A DNA stretch of 64,000 nucleotides from Streptosporangiaceae bacterium NEAU-GS5 (GCA_017592665.1 JAGFNW010000035.1:1-64000); one strand, 5' to 3'; positions 7,794 to 16,650 are shown, counted from the first letter of the stretch. The notes: generated by a model from the letters alone, not told the origin. Numbers and translations: made by a program.

Positions 7794-8330
7794 ATGACGC
7801 CGACGATCCTTTCTCATCTCAAGCTGCTGAGCCCCACCACCTCAACGGTTCCGCAGTCCGACTCCACGCTCCGCCTCAGCCTCAGCCCCGCGCTCAACAG
7901 GCGTGCCGTCGTGGACGGGGCATGGTGGCCCCGTTCGCGTGACGCCGCCGCCGAACTGCCGGCGCTGGTGGCAGCCGTCGACCAGCAGCTGGATCGGCCC
8001 ACGCTGCGCGTCGGCCTCTACCAGGACGCCTGGGATCACATCCCGCGTCGAGTCGCTGCGCGTGGCCGGCAGGTCCGGGTCGGGTGGTTCCGCTACTCGA
8101 ATCCTCGGGTGATCACCCTGAGCTTCTCGAACGTCGACCCGATCGTCCTGCTGGTGATCCCACCGGATAGCGCGAGCGCTCCCGCTGAGACCGCACTGAC
8201 GCTGGCAGCTCAAGGTACGGCCGGCTTCACGCTGAACGACATCTTGGCCACAGCCCAGCCGCCCGCCACACGGCCCACGGCCCGTACGTCTGGCGAGGAC
8301 AGCTGGGAGAACGAGGGCGGACAGGCGTAG
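7794..8330 (+). CDS. DUF5994 family protein
   Basis: 178 residues from ATG 7794; earlier in-frame starts add unrelated low-quality sequence. The core matches the DUF5994 pattern: RLSLSPALNRRAVVDGAWWP, RSRDAAAELPALVAAVD, then RVGLYQDAWDHIPRR, VRVGWFRY and IVLLVIPPD. The family is small, soluble and actinobacterial, with unknown function and often found in stress-type neighbourhoods. The C-terminal 40 residues are variable and probably disordered. Confidence 0.8.
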   Translation: MTPTILSHLKLLSPTTSTVPQSDSTLRLSLSPALNRRAVVDGAWWPRSRDAAAELPALVAAVDQQLDRPTLRVGLYQDAWDHIPRRVAARGRQVRVGWFRYSNPRVITLSFSNVDPIVLLVIPPDSASAPAETALTLAAQGTAGFTLNDILATAQPPATRPTARTSGEDSWENEGGQA

Positions 8331-8341
8331 TTCAGTAGGGC

Positions 8342-8369
8342 CGAAACGCTGGTTCGTTACACCGTTTCG
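8342..8369. promoter_or_regulatory. Inverted repeat CGAAACG-N14-CGTTTCG
   Basis: Perfect 7-base arms separated by 14 bases, between the DUF5994 stop (8330) and the next gene (8478). It could be a weak terminator for the former or an operator for the latter. The spacing between centres would suit either; undecided. Confidence 0.35.
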
Positions 8370-8477
8370 ATGCCGTCCTTATACGCCCACCGACTGTGCA
8401 CTTCTCCCCAGAACGAGGGCGTTTTCCGAGGTGACATGACTCCACCAGAGCACCGCAACACACTCACTGGAGGAGTT

Positions 8478-9350
8478 ATGAACACCCGAATCACCGCCCT
8501 CGCGACCGTCGCCGCTGCCGCCATCGCGGCCGGGCAACTGGCCGTCGCTGCCCCCGCGGCCGCCCTCCCCGGGCGCACCCTCGCCTTCGGCAACTCCGCG
8601 CTCGACGCCTCCAACACCAAGGTCGCCCGTGCGTTCTGCCCGGACGGCACGGTCGTGGTCGGCGGCGGCGCGGCGCTGCAGGGCGTCGGCAGCGACGTCA
8701 TCAAATTCCGTACGCTCACGCCGTTCCTGCACGGCACCGACAGCTACGGCTACGAGGCGATCGCGCTGGAGATCCGGCCGGTCGCCAGCGACTGGAGCAT
8801 CGCGGCCCGCGCGATCTGCGCCCCCAAGCCGGCCGGCTACCAGGTCAAGGACGTCCGGATCGCATCCGGATCCGAGCCCGTCAAGACGGCGTCGGCCACC
8901 TGCGACAACGGCCGCCGCGCGCTCGCCGCCGGCGGCACCGTCCGCGGCCCTAGCCTCGCCACCACGCAGATCACCCTGCGCGGCGCGCTGGTCGACAACG
9001 CGCACACCGGGGGGTACGCCATCGGCGAGGAGACCACCGGCGGCTTCTCCGGCACCTGGGACATGATCGCCACGGTAGTGTGCGCCAACGAGCCGGCCGG
9101 CTACACCGTCATCAACAAGGACGTGCCCGCCCCCAGCGGCACGACCGACGTCGCCGCGCAGGCCACCTGCCCAGGGACGACCAAGGTGCACGGCACCGAA
9201 GCGCTGATCATCCCCGGCACCGCCGGCGACGTGCACCTCTACTTCGCCTCGTCCGTCGAGCCGAACCAGTCACTGATCCGCTCCCACACCTCGACTCCTG
9301 GCCAGACCCCGTCCTGGCAACTGCGCGCCCAGGCCGTCTGCGCCAACTGA
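8478..9350 (+). CDS. Secreted protein with cysteine-bearing repeats
   Basis: 290 residues; start fixed by GGAGGAG upstream of ATG 8478. A Sec signal ends at AAPAAAL. The mature protein has repeated segments built on a pattern such as FCPDGTVVVGGGAAL ... WSIAARAICA and TCDNGRRALAAGGTV ... WDMIATVVCA, and a third TCPGTTKVHGTEALI ... WQLRAQAVCAN. So there are three modules of about 85 residues, each with two Cys, probably disulfide-linked beta domains. Such three-module proteins are frequent in actinobacterial secretomes; no enzymatic motif seen. Confidence 0.75.
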   Translation: MNTRITALATVAAAAIAAGQLAVAAPAAALPGRTLAFGNSALDASNTKVARAFCPDGTVVVGGGAALQGVGSDVIKFRTLTPFLHGTDSYGYEAIALEIRPVASDWSIAARAICAPKPAGYQVKDVRIASGSEPVKTASATCDNGRRALAAGGTVRGPSLATTQITLRGALVDNAHTGGYAIGEETTGGFSGTWDMIATVVCANEPAGYTVINKDVPAPSGTTDVAAQATCPGTTKVHGTEALIIPGTAGDVHLYFASSVEPNQSLIRSHTSTPGQTPSWQLRAQAVCAN

Positions 9351-9365
9351 GGTCCCGACCCACGT

Positions 9366-9611
9366 TCAGGTCAGGATGACGAACGGGAGGGCGACGGCGC
9401 CTGCCAGCGCCGTCGCCGCCAGGACCAGCCTGTACGGCAGGGCCACCCGGGACGCGGCCACCCCGGCGGCGAGAACGAGCGGCACGAGGATGAAGTCGTG
9501 CGCGACCACGACTCCGCCGAACCACACCGCCCATCCGATCACGTTCACCGATGTGAGCAGGCCGTACGCGCCGAGCGCGATCAGCGGCAGGCCGAGCAGA
9601 TAACGCTTCAC
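9366..9611 (-). CDS. Small membrane protein coupled to oxidoreductase
   Basis: 81 residues, three hydrophobic helices (LLGLPLIALGAYGLL, VVVAHDFILVPLVLAAGV, LVLAATALAGAVALPFV). Its GTG start overlaps the TGA of the upstream molybdopterin protein (GTGA), implying translational coupling. A function with that membrane protein, for example as a subunit or assembly factor, is inferred only from this coupling. Confidence 0.7.
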   Translation of the reverse strand: MKRYLLGLPLIALGAYGLLTSVNVIGWAVWFGGVVVAHDFILVPLVLAAGVAASRVALPYRLVLAATALAGAVALPFVILT

Positions 9612-10840
9612 AGAACCACCACCCGGGTGACCCACTTGGTCTGCAGGACGCCTGGCCGGTCCGGGGCGATGAGCCGGCAGGGGTAGCCGTGGTCGATGTG
9701 CAGGGTCTGCCCGTTCAGCCGCAGCGCGAGCAGGGTGAGCGGGTCGCTCCAGTGCGGCGGCGCGACCTCGGATGTCGCGTAGCCGCCGCGGGTCTGCAGC
9801 GACTCGATCCGCAGCCGCGCGTCCCCCGCCACCCCGGCGAGCGCCAGCAGGTCGCGCAGCCGCACCCCCGTCCACACGGCGTCGGCGCTCCACCCTTCGA
9901 CGCAGCTGATGGGCAGCGCCGAGGTGTGCTGCGGGAGCGCGGCCAGGTCCGCGACGGACAGCGACAGCGGCCTGCGCACGGCGCCGGTGACCGCGAGCCG
10001 ATAGCCGGCCGGCACGCTCACGGCCGCCGCCCGCGCGCTGCGGTTGACGGTCAGCCCTTGCGGCCCGTCGTACGGCTTGCGCGGCGCGAACACGGCCAGC
10101 GGACGCAACGGCCCGAACGTCTCCCCGACGGTCGTGACCACGACGACCCCGGTGGCCGCCGCGACCGCGGCGAGAAAGCCGCGCCGCCCAGGCTCGGCCG
10201 GCAGCGCGCTCCGGCGGACCTTCGCCCACTCGTTGCCCACGTGGATGATGAGCGCGCCGAAAACGACGTACGCGGTCCAGTAGTGCGCGCCGATGAACGA
10301 GAACGGGAAGGGATACCAGTACGCGATGTTGAACAGCCCCGTCGTCACCTGGAACAGCGCGCCGCCCACCAGCACGAACACCAGCCCGCGCTCGACCGCG
10401 TGGCCGAGCGAGCGCACGGCGGGACGCTGCCAGAACTTCGGATAGACCGCCCACAGTTTGGCCAGCAGCAGCGGGACGGTCGCGATCCCGCCGATGACGT
10501 GGACGCCCTGCGTGATCCGGTAGAGGTCGACCGGCCGCGACGGCCACCGCATCCAATCCGGTGGGTGCTGCATGAAGTGGCTCATCAGCCCGGTGACGAA
10601 GGCCGAGGTGAAGGCGATGCCCAAGGCCACGCCCAGCCACGAGGCGACCTGCTCCCCGCGCAGCCGCGCCGAGAACCGCTCCTGCCGGGGCGCCTTGGCC
10701 TCCAGCTCCCGCAGCGTGGGCAGCCGTAGCGCCGGCAGCTTGACGACGGGCGCTCGCAGGCGGGGCAGCCGTGCCTTCAGGGTGCGCAGGCCCCGTCCGG
10801 ACCTTCGCGACGGCCGCTTCAGCGAAGTTCGGCGAACCAT
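9608..10840 (-). CDS. Molybdopterin-dependent oxidoreductase fused to membrane cytochrome b-like module
   Basis: 410 residues. Residues about 65-205 form four to five membrane helices with spaced His residues (ITQGVHVIG, GALIIHVGNEW) as in cytochrome b561/DUF4405-type domains. After a linker the C-terminal part is a sulfite-oxidase-type molybdopterin domain: ISCVEGWS supplies the Mo-ligand Cys (about residue 313), followed by WTGVRLRDLL and DHGYPCRLIAPDRPG. The arrangement suggests a membrane-anchored extracytoplasmic reductase or oxidase passing electrons through haem (inference); substrate unknown. ATG 10840 is preferred, giving a 22-base overlap with the methyltransferase gene. Confidence 0.85.
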   Translation of the reverse strand: MVRRTSLKRPSRRSGRGLRTLKARLPRLRAPVVKLPALRLPTLRELEAKAPRQERFSARLRGEQVASWLGVALGIAFTSAFVTGLMSHFMQHPPDWMRWPSRPVDLYRITQGVHVIGGIATVPLLLAKLWAVYPKFWQRPAVRSLGHAVERGLVFVLVGGALFQVTTGLFNIAYWYPFPFSFIGAHYWTAYVVFGALIIHVGNEWAKVRRSALPAEPGRRGFLAAVAAATGVVVVTTVGETFGPLRPLAVFAPRKPYDGPQGLTVNRSARAAAVSVPAGYRLAVTGAVRRPLSLSVADLAALPQHTSALPISCVEGWSADAVWTGVRLRDLLALAGVAGDARLRIESLQTRGGYATSEVAPPHWSDPLTLLALRLNGQTLHIDHGYPCRLIAPDRPGVLQTKWVTRVVVL

Positions 10841-11421
10841 CGGCCCTCCTCCGTCCACACGTCCACGGTCCAGCCGGCGCCCGCCACCTCGGCGACCCGG
10901 TCGGCGGCCACATGCGCCCAGGCGAACCAGCCGCCCAGCTCGTCGCCGTGGCGCAGGCGGACCTGCTGGCTGCTCATGGGCGTACCGGGTGGATCAAGCT
11001 CGACCAGGACCCGGCCGCCGGGCGTCAGCAGCTGACGCGCCCGTCGCAGCAGAGCGGCCGGATCGCCGCCGATGCCGATGTTGCCGTCGGCGAGCAGCAC
11101 GCGGTCCCACCGGCCGGGCACGTCCGCGAACACGTCGCACCGCAGCGCGAACGCGCCCGCCGACCGGGCCAGCGCGACCGCGTACGGGTCGACGTCGATG
11201 CCGAGGGCGACCAGCCCGCGACCGGCCAGGGCCACGGTGAGCCGGCCCGGCCCGGATCCGACGTCCAGCACCGATCCGGCGCAGCGCCGCAGCAGCGACG
11301 CGTCGCCTGGTTGAAGGCGCAGCCAGCGCGCCGCCCGCAGCGGGACGCGCCGCCCATCGCTGTACTCGATGTCAGGGTCGGCCCGCCCGGCGAGCGCCCG
11401 GGCGTACAGCTCGCCGATCAT
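10819..11421 (-). CDS. Class I SAM-dependent methyltransferase
   Basis: 200 residues. ATG 11421 is chosen because GAGGAG lies nine bases before it; an upstream TTG at 11472 has no such signal. The SAM-binding motif VLDVGSGPGRLT is followed by the acidic strand end in ALGIDVDPYAV and by a DGNIGIGGDP loop where the substrate site is expected. Its 3' end overlaps the molybdenum oxidoreductase gene, so they are likely one operon. Substrate unknown; the neighbouring glycosyltransferases suggest a glycan or lipid-linked small molecule (inference). Confidence 0.8.
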   Translation of the reverse strand: MIGELYARALAGRADPDIEYSDGRRVPLRAARWLRLQPGDASLLRRCAGSVLDVGSGPGRLTVALAGRGLVALGIDVDPYAVALARSAGAFALRCDVFADVPGRWDRVLLADGNIGIGGDPAALLRRARQLLTPGGRVLVELDPPGTPMSSQQVRLRHGDELGGWFAWAHVAADRVAEVAGAGWTVDVWTEEGRWFAELR

Positions 11422-11474
11422 GGCGTGCAGCTCCTCATGATTGCGGACGCTACTGCGCGTGACGGCCGGCAACC

Positions 11475-11481
11475 CTTACGG
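11475..11481 (-). promoter_or_regulatory. CCGTAAG element upstream of methyltransferase gene
   Basis: Minus strand reads CCGTAAGGGTTG about 55 bases before ATG 11421. A closely related TCGTAAGAGATG lies before the GT2 gene and TTGTAAGAAGTG before the 16758 gene. It may be the -35 element of a promoter shared by this cluster. By-eye match only. Confidence 0.35.
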
Positions 11482-11541
11482 AGCGATGACATGCGCCCGC
11501 CGGGTCGTGCCACGGCAAGCCGCCGCACATAGCGTGATCGC

Positions 11542-12789
11542 GTGACCATCGTGCGGGACACCGCCAAGGACCGGACGCGCTTCGCGCTCGCCATGTGGGC
11601 GGGGCTCATCCTGGTCGCGTTCGTCTGGGGCGCGCTCCTGCTCGCCCGCGACCTGCTGCATCTTGACGCGTTCCCGCCGCTGCACGGTCACCTGCGCGCG
11701 CAGACATGGCAGCTGCTCCCGGCCGTCGCCGTGGCCGCGGCCGTCATCCGACTGTTGCCCCGATCGGCGGCACCGTGGCGGCGGCTGCTGCTGCTCACGT
11801 GGGCGTGCGCGCTCGCCTGGGCGATCGCCCTCGCGCTCTCCGACGGCTTCGGGGCGCTCGCCGCCCCGTTCGGCGCGGCCAACGAATATCTGCCCGCGGT
11901 GCCCGCGATGGGTTCGGATCCGGCCGGCTGGCTGCGGTCGTTCACCACTGACCTGCTCGCCTATCCGACGCACGTCAAAGGCCATCCGCCGCTACCGGTG
12001 CTGATCTTGTGGGTGCTGGATCGGCTCGGCCTGCACGGTCCGTGGCCCGGCGCGCTGCTGGCGATCCTGCTCGGCACCTCGTCCGTGATCGCCGTCGCCA
12101 TCACGGTACGCGCCGAGGCAGGCGAGGAGGCCGCGCGGCGCGCGCTCCCCTACCTGGCGCTCGCCCCGGCCGCGATCTCGGTGGCCACCAGCATGGACGC
12201 CGTCTTCCTCGGCGTCGGCGCGTGGGGGGTGGCGCTGCTGGCCCTGCGCAAAGGCTTCCACACAGGCTTCGTCGCGGGCCTCCTGCTGGGAGCGCTGCCC
12301 TACCTCAGTTACGGCCTCGCCCCCTACGCCCTGCTCACGCTCCCCTTCTGGCGGCAGTGGCGGCCGGCTTTGCTCGGCGCGGCCACCGTGACGGCCGGAT
12401 TCGTGCTGGCTGGATTCTGGTGGCCCGACGGGCTGGCCGCCACCCGCGTTGCCTGGCACCTCGACGCGGGGGCCCTGCGGCCGTACGCGTTCTTCCTGGT
12501 CGGCAATGTCGCCGTGCTCGCCCTGCTCACCGGACCCGCGGTCGCCGCCGCCCTCACCCGCCGCGCACCCCGGCCGATCATGATGCTGGCCGGCCTCGCC
12601 GCGCTCGGCATGCTCGTGCTCGACCTGTCCGGCTACACGCGCGGCGAGGTGCAGCGCATCTGGATCCCGTACGCCATCTGGCTCATGCCGCTCGCGGCGG
12701 CACTTCCGCGGTCACGCGTACGGCACTGGCTGGCGGCCCAAGCCGCCGTCGGCATCCTGCTCCAAGCCCTGCTGCAGTCGCCCTGGTGA
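11542..12789 (+). CDS. Polytopic membrane protein, GT-C glycosyltransferase-like
   Basis: 415 residues with about ten hydrophobic helices and a large extracytoplasmic loop after the second helix region containing YLPAVPAMGSDPAGWL and YPTHVKGHPPLP. Acidic and His residues in early loops plus a multi-helix core fit GT-C enzymes that use polyprenyl-phosphate sugars, but no diagnostic DxD is visible, so the call is by general architecture. Starts at GTG 11542, divergent from the methyltransferase. Its last 78 bases overlap the 3' end of the convergent DUF2064 gene. Confidence 0.6.
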   Translation: MTIVRDTAKDRTRFALAMWAGLILVAFVWGALLLARDLLHLDAFPPLHGHLRAQTWQLLPAVAVAAAVIRLLPRSAAPWRRLLLLTWACALAWAIALALSDGFGALAAPFGAANEYLPAVPAMGSDPAGWLRSFTTDLLAYPTHVKGHPPLPVLILWVLDRLGLHGPWPGALLAILLGTSSVIAVAITVRAEAGEEAARRALPYLALAPAAISVATSMDAVFLGVGAWGVALLALRKGFHTGFVAGLLLGALPYLSYGLAPYALLTLPFWRQWRPALLGAATVTAGFVLAGFWWPDGLAATRVAWHLDAGALRPYAFFLVGNVAVLALLTGPAVAAALTRRAPRPIMMLAGLAALGMLVLDLSGYTRGEVQRIWIPYAIWLMPLAAALPRSRVRHWLAAQAAVGILLQALLQSPW

Positions 12790-13419
12790 ACCGTACGCCG
12801 CGAGAGTGGCGGCGAACCGGGAGCCGGGCGCCTGCGCGGCGACCGTGACGGCGTCGGCGGCCGTGTCGACGTCGACCAGCTCGGGCAGCAACGCCACCGA
12901 CAGGCCCGCCGCGCGGAGCCGCCCCAGCTGTTCGGATCCCGTCGTGGGCTGCGACATGGGCACGCCGAGCAGCAGGCCGGGATCGGGACGGCGCAGCCCG
13001 AGCAGCCAGAAGCCGCCGTCGGCCGCGGGCCCGAGAACGGCGTCGCAGGTCGTCAGCCGCGCCAGCGCGGCCCCCAGCAGGGCCGGCGTGAGCTGCGGCG
13101 TGTCCATCCCGACCAGCACCACCGGTGCAGGCAGCGCCCGGTAGGCGTCGCTGAACGCGTTGGCGAGCCGCTCGTCGAGACCGTCGCCGCGCTGCGCGAG
13201 CACGGCGAACCCGGCGGGCAGCCACGGCCCCGGGAGCCCGTCCAGCGCGAGGATCCGGCGCACGTCAGGGACGGCCGCCACCGCCTGCAAGGTGTCGGTG
13301 AGCGCGGCCGCGGCCAGCCCGGCGGCCTGGCGCGGGGTGAACGGCGGTGTGAGCCGAGTCTTGACCCTCCCCGGCACGGGCCGCTTGGCGATCACCACGA
13401 TCTGCTGCTGGCCGCTCAC
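12712..13419 (-). CDS. DUF2064 (TIGR04282-type) nucleotidyltransferase-like protein
   Basis: 235 residues. The N-terminus VVIAKRPVPGRVKTRLTPPF is the nucleotide-binding signature of the DUF2064 family (related to the CofC/MobA fold), and VVLVGMDTPQLTP plus AVLGPAADGGFWLLGL are the second and third conserved blocks, with the Asp pair for metal. Its GTG start overlaps the GT2 stop (GTGA). GT2 and DUF2064 genes commonly travel together in actinobacteria, where they are annotated as a glycosyltransferase pair. The C-terminal tail runs 78 bases into the convergent membrane protein gene. Confidence 0.85.
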   Translation of the reverse strand: MSGQQQIVVIAKRPVPGRVKTRLTPPFTPRQAAGLAAAALTDTLQAVAAVPDVRRILALDGLPGPWLPAGFAVLAQRGDGLDERLANAFSDAYRALPAPVVLVGMDTPQLTPALLGAALARLTTCDAVLGPAADGGFWLLGLRRPDPGLLLGVPMSQPTTGSEQLGRLRAAGLSVALLPELVDVDTAADAVTVAAQAPGSRFAATLAAYGSPGRLQQGLEQDADGGLGRQPVPYA

Positions 13420-14099
13420 GTTGCCGCGTCCTGCAGCACCTTGCGCATGTCGCCGATCGCGCGGAAGGTGCCACGTACGGTCCCGGTCACCTTCGAGCGG
13501 CCTGACCTCGGCAGGTAGTCGACGTCGCACTCGCCGATCCGCCAGCCGGCCGCCGCGGCCCGCACCACCATCTCCAGCGGATAGCCGAAGCGCCGGTCGG
13601 TGAGATCCAGGCCGAGCAGCGCTTCCCGGCGGCAGGCCCGCATCGGCCCGAGATCGCGCAACGCGACCCCCGCGCGGCGACGCAGCGTGCGCGCGAGCAC
13701 GGCGTTGCCGAGACGCGCGTGCATCGGCCAGACGGACCCGGCCACCGGCCGGCCGGACCTGGGCCTACGCGGGATCCGGCGGCCCAGAACCAGGTCGGCC
13801 ACGCCATCCGCGACCGGGCCCGTCACCCGCGGCAGCTGCCGGGGGTCGAGCGAGGCGTCGGCGTCCATGAAGCAGACCAGGTCTGCGGTGGCGGCCAGCA
13901 GACCGGCGTGGCACGCGGCGCCGAACCCGCGCCGGGGCTCGCTCACCACCAAAGCGCCATGGTCTGCGGCCACCCGCGCCGAGTCGTCGGTCGAACCGTT
14001 GTCGACCACGATCGGCCGGTAGCCGTCCGGCATGCGCCCCAGCACCCAGGGCAGCGCCTCCCGCTCGTTCAGGCAGGCAAGCACCACGTCGATCTGCAC
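13416..14099 (-). CDS. Family 2 glycosyltransferase
   Basis: 227 residues. A GT-A fold nucleotide-sugar transferase: VVLACLNEREALPWVL at the N-terminus, IVVDNGSTDDS for the nucleotide site, and CFMDADASLDP carrying the DxD-type metal motif. No membrane helices, so it is likely cytosolic or peripheral. Starts at GTG 14099, with a TCGTAAG element about 35 bases upstream and no clear ribosome-binding site, which would fit a leaderless or near-leaderless transcript. Overlaps the DUF2064 gene by four bases. Confidence 0.9.
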   Translation of the reverse strand: MQIDVVLACLNEREALPWVLGRMPDGYRPIVVDNGSTDDSARVAADHGALVVSEPRRGFGAACHAGLLAATADLVCFMDADASLDPRQLPRVTGPVADGVADLVLGRRIPRRPRSGRPVAGSVWPMHARLGNAVLARTLRRRAGVALRDLGPMRACRREALLGLDLTDRRFGYPLEMVVRAAAAGWRIGECDVDYLPRSGRSKVTGTVRGTFRAIGDMRKVLQDAAT

Positions 14100-14133
14100 G
14101 GCTCAACGCTATGGCCCACCAGGGCGCTCATCT

Positions 14134-14140
14134 CTTACGA
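14134..14140 (-). promoter_or_regulatory. TCGTAAG element upstream of GT2 gene
   Basis: Minus strand reads TCGTAAGAGATG 35-41 bases before GTG 14099, the distance expected of a -35 box for a leaderless start. It matches the CCGTAAG element before the methyltransferase gene. Proposed ECF-type -35; not proven. Confidence 0.4.
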
Positions 14141-14182
14141 ACCGCTGACGTGCACGGCAAGGGCTGGGCCAACAGAGCACTG

Positions 14183-15571
14183 TCAGGCGTCGAGCGTCGC
14201 GAACAGGGTGTTGAGGCCCTCCGCCAGAAGCGGATGGGTGAAGATCGCGTCGGCCATGGCCGTGTATGGCAGCTTGCCCAGCATGGCGACCTGGATGATG
14301 GTCATGATCTCGCCGCCTTCCACACCGAGGACGGCGCAGCCGAGGATCTGCCCGCTGTGCGCATCCACGACGGCCTTCATGAAGCCACGCGTCTCCCCCG
14401 TCTCGATCGCCCGGACGACGGCATTCATGGGGAGCTTCGCCACATGGATGGCGCGCCCTTGTTCTCTGGCCTGGCGCTCGGTCATCCCGACCCGGCCGAG
14501 CTGCGGATCGATGAACACGGTGTACGGAACGACCCGATCCCGTGTGCTCCGCCTTTCCTGCCTGATGAGGCCGGCGCGCAGGATGCGGTAATCGTCGTAG
14601 GAAAGGTGGGTGAAGGCCGCGCCGCCCTTGACGTCCCCCATCGCGTAGACGCCGGGGACGTTGGTTTCCAGATACTCGTCGACCTCGATGAAGCCGCGGT
14701 CGTCGAGCGAGATGCCGGCCACCCCGGGGGTGAGCGCCTCGGTGTTCGGGATGCGGCCGGTGGCCGACAGCAGATGGGAGCCTTCGAGCTGCCGCTCACC
14801 GTCCGGCGTGCGCACGGTCAGCCCCAGGCGGCCGCCGTCCGCCGGCGTCACCCGGACCGGCGTCGACGAGGTCAGGACCGTGATCCCGGCATCGCGCAAG
14901 ATCGCGGCGACCTCGTCGGAGACGTCCTCGTCCTCGACCGTCATCAGGCGCGGGGCGCGCTGGACGATGGTGACCTCGCTGCCGAATCGGCGGAACATCT
15001 GCCCGAACTCCAGCCCGATGTAGCCGCCACCGAGGATGATCAGGTGCTCGGGGAGCTCGTCCAGCTCCATGATCGATGTTGAATCGAGCACGCGGGCGTC
15101 GCCCGCGCCGTCGATCGCCGGTGGCCTGGGCCGGGTGCCCACGTCGATGACGATCACCGGCGCGGTGATCTGCCGCGTCCCGCCGTCCGTCAGGGTGACC
15201 TCGAGCGTCTTGGGGCCGGTGAAATGGGCCTCTCCCTCGATCAGGTCAAGTCCGTCCAGCGCCAGGCGGCTCGCGTAGTTCTGCCGGGCGCCGGCGACCA
15301 TGGCGCGCTTGCGCTCGCGCACCGCCGCCAAGTCCACCGATACAGGACCAATGCGCACGCCGTAGTCGGCACCGCGGCGCGCCTGGTTGGCCAGGCGCGC
15401 GCTCGCCACCATGGTTTTGGTCGGCGTACACCCCGTGTTGACGCAGACGCCGCCGACCTGGCCACGCTCGACGAGCGCCACCTTCTTGCCCGCCTTCACC
15501 AGGTCGACGGGCAGAAAGCGGCCGCCCTGACTGGTCCCGATCACGATGACGTCATAGTTCTTGTCAGCCAC
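14183..15571 (-). CDS. Flavin-dependent disulfide oxidoreductase (mercuric/dihydrolipoyl reductase-like)
   Basis: 462 residues. Class I pyridine nucleotide-disulfide reductase: FAD site at residues 7-17 (VIVIGTSQGG, where S replaces the middle Gly of GxGxxG), redox-active CVNTGC (43-48), NAD(P) site IILGGGYIGLEFGQ, second FAD site YAMGDVKGGAAFTHL, and a C-terminal dimerisation domain. The usual catalytic His-Glu of lipoamide dehydrogenases (HAHPTxSE) is replaced by FTHPLLAEG, as in mercuric-reductase-like homologues. Substrate unknown. GTG 15571 gives the family-typical N-terminus; ATG 15595 is an alternative. Confidence 0.85.
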   Translation of the reverse strand: MADKNYDVIVIGTSQGGRFLPVDLVKAGKKVALVERGQVGGVCVNTGCTPTKTMVASARLANQARRGADYGVRIGPVSVDLAAVRERKRAMVAGARQNYASRLALDGLDLIEGEAHFTGPKTLEVTLTDGGTRQITAPVIVIDVGTRPRPPAIDGAGDARVLDSTSIMELDELPEHLIILGGGYIGLEFGQMFRRFGSEVTIVQRAPRLMTVEDEDVSDEVAAILRDAGITVLTSSTPVRVTPADGGRLGLTVRTPDGERQLEGSHLLSATGRIPNTEALTPGVAGISLDDRGFIEVDEYLETNVPGVYAMGDVKGGAAFTHLSYDDYRILRAGLIRQERRSTRDRVVPYTVFIDPQLGRVGMTERQAREQGRAIHVAKLPMNAVVRAIETGETRGFMKAVVDAHSGQILGCAVLGVEGGEIMTIIQVAMLGKLPYTAMADAIFTHPLLAEGLNTLFATLDA

Positions 15572-15645
15572 AGGGTGATCGTAACCACCTGGCATTTCGC
15601 CACACCGGGAGTGCCGCCACAAACCGCTGACGTGCCCGCACAGGG

Positions 15646-16650
15646 TCAGGTGCCGGCCAGCGGGGCCGAGGCGAACTCCTTCATCCCCTCGCCGAAACCC
15701 ACCGTCGCGCGGAATCCGAGCTCGGCGGCGGCCTTGCCGGCCGAGGCCACGATGTGCCGGACGTCGCCCATGCGATAGTCGCCTGTGGTCACCGGCTCAG
15801 GGCCGCCGAACGCGGCCGCCAGCGCGGCGGCCATCTCCCCCACCGTGTGGGGCTCGCCGCTCGCGACGTTGAAGGCGGCCAGTTCGCCAGGCCTGCCGGC
15901 CCACTCCACTGCGGCCAGGTTGGCCCGCGCCACGTCGTGGACGTGGACGAAGTCGCGGCGCTGCCGCCCGTCTTCGTACACGCGAGGCGACCGCCCGGCC
16001 TCCAGCGCCGACCGGAAGATCGCCGCGACCCCGGAGTAGGGCGTGTCCCTGGGCATTCCCGGGCCGTACACGTTGTGGTAGCGCAGCGCGACGGCCGTGC
16101 CATTGGTCTCACGCGCCCAGTTGGCCGCCAGATGCTCCTGCGCGAGCTTGCTCGTGGCGTACGCGTTGCGCGGGTCGGCAGGAGCCTCCTCGCCGATGAC
16201 GGCGTCGGCCACCGCGGCGCCGCACACCGGGCACCTCGGCTCGAACCGGCCGCCCCGCAGATCCGCCTCCGCCCGCGGCCCGGGACGAACACGGCCGTGC
16301 TCGGCGCAGTCGTACGCCCCCTCGCCGTAGACGACCATCGAGGAGGCCAGGACGAGCCGCCGAACACCATGCCTGGCCATCGCGGCCAGCAACTCGGCCG
16401 TGCCCACGACATTGACCGACGCGTAGTCCGGCAGGTCAGACACGTTCACGCCGAGCCCCACCTTCGCGGCCTGATGCACCACCACTTCGGCGCCGGGGAG
16501 CACGCGGTCCAGAAAGGCCGGGTCACGCACGTCACCCTGGATGCCGGGGCCCTTGAGGTCGAACCCGGTCACCTCGTGACCAGCCCGTTCAAGTTCCCGC
16601 CGCACGTGCCCGCCGATGAACCCGGCCACCCCCGTGATCAGCATCGTCAT
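15646..16650 (-). CDS. NAD-dependent epimerase/dehydratase (extended SDR)
   Basis: 334 residues. Rossmann motif TGVAGFIGGH at residues 6-15, catalytic YATSK, and LRYHNVYGPG, as in UDP-sugar epimerases. An insertion before the active-site Tyr contains CPVCG and a preceding Cys, a possible small metal-binding flap. It belongs with the neighbouring glycosyltransferase genes, probably making or changing an activated sugar (inference). Not overlapping its neighbours; it may have its own promoter. Confidence 0.85.
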   Translation of the reverse strand: MTMLITGVAGFIGGHVRRELERAGHEVTGFDLKGPGIQGDVRDPAFLDRVLPGAEVVVHQAAKVGLGVNVSDLPDYASVNVVGTAELLAAMARHGVRRLVLASSMVVYGEGAYDCAEHGRVRPGPRAEADLRGGRFEPRCPVCGAAVADAVIGEEAPADPRNAYATSKLAQEHLAANWARETNGTAVALRYHNVYGPGMPRDTPYSGVAAIFRSALEAGRSPRVYEDGRQRRDFVHVHDVARANLAAVEWAGRPGELAAFNVASGEPHTVGEMAAALAAAFGGPEPVTTGDYRMGDVRHIVASAGKAAAELGFRATVGFGEGMKEFASAPLAGT

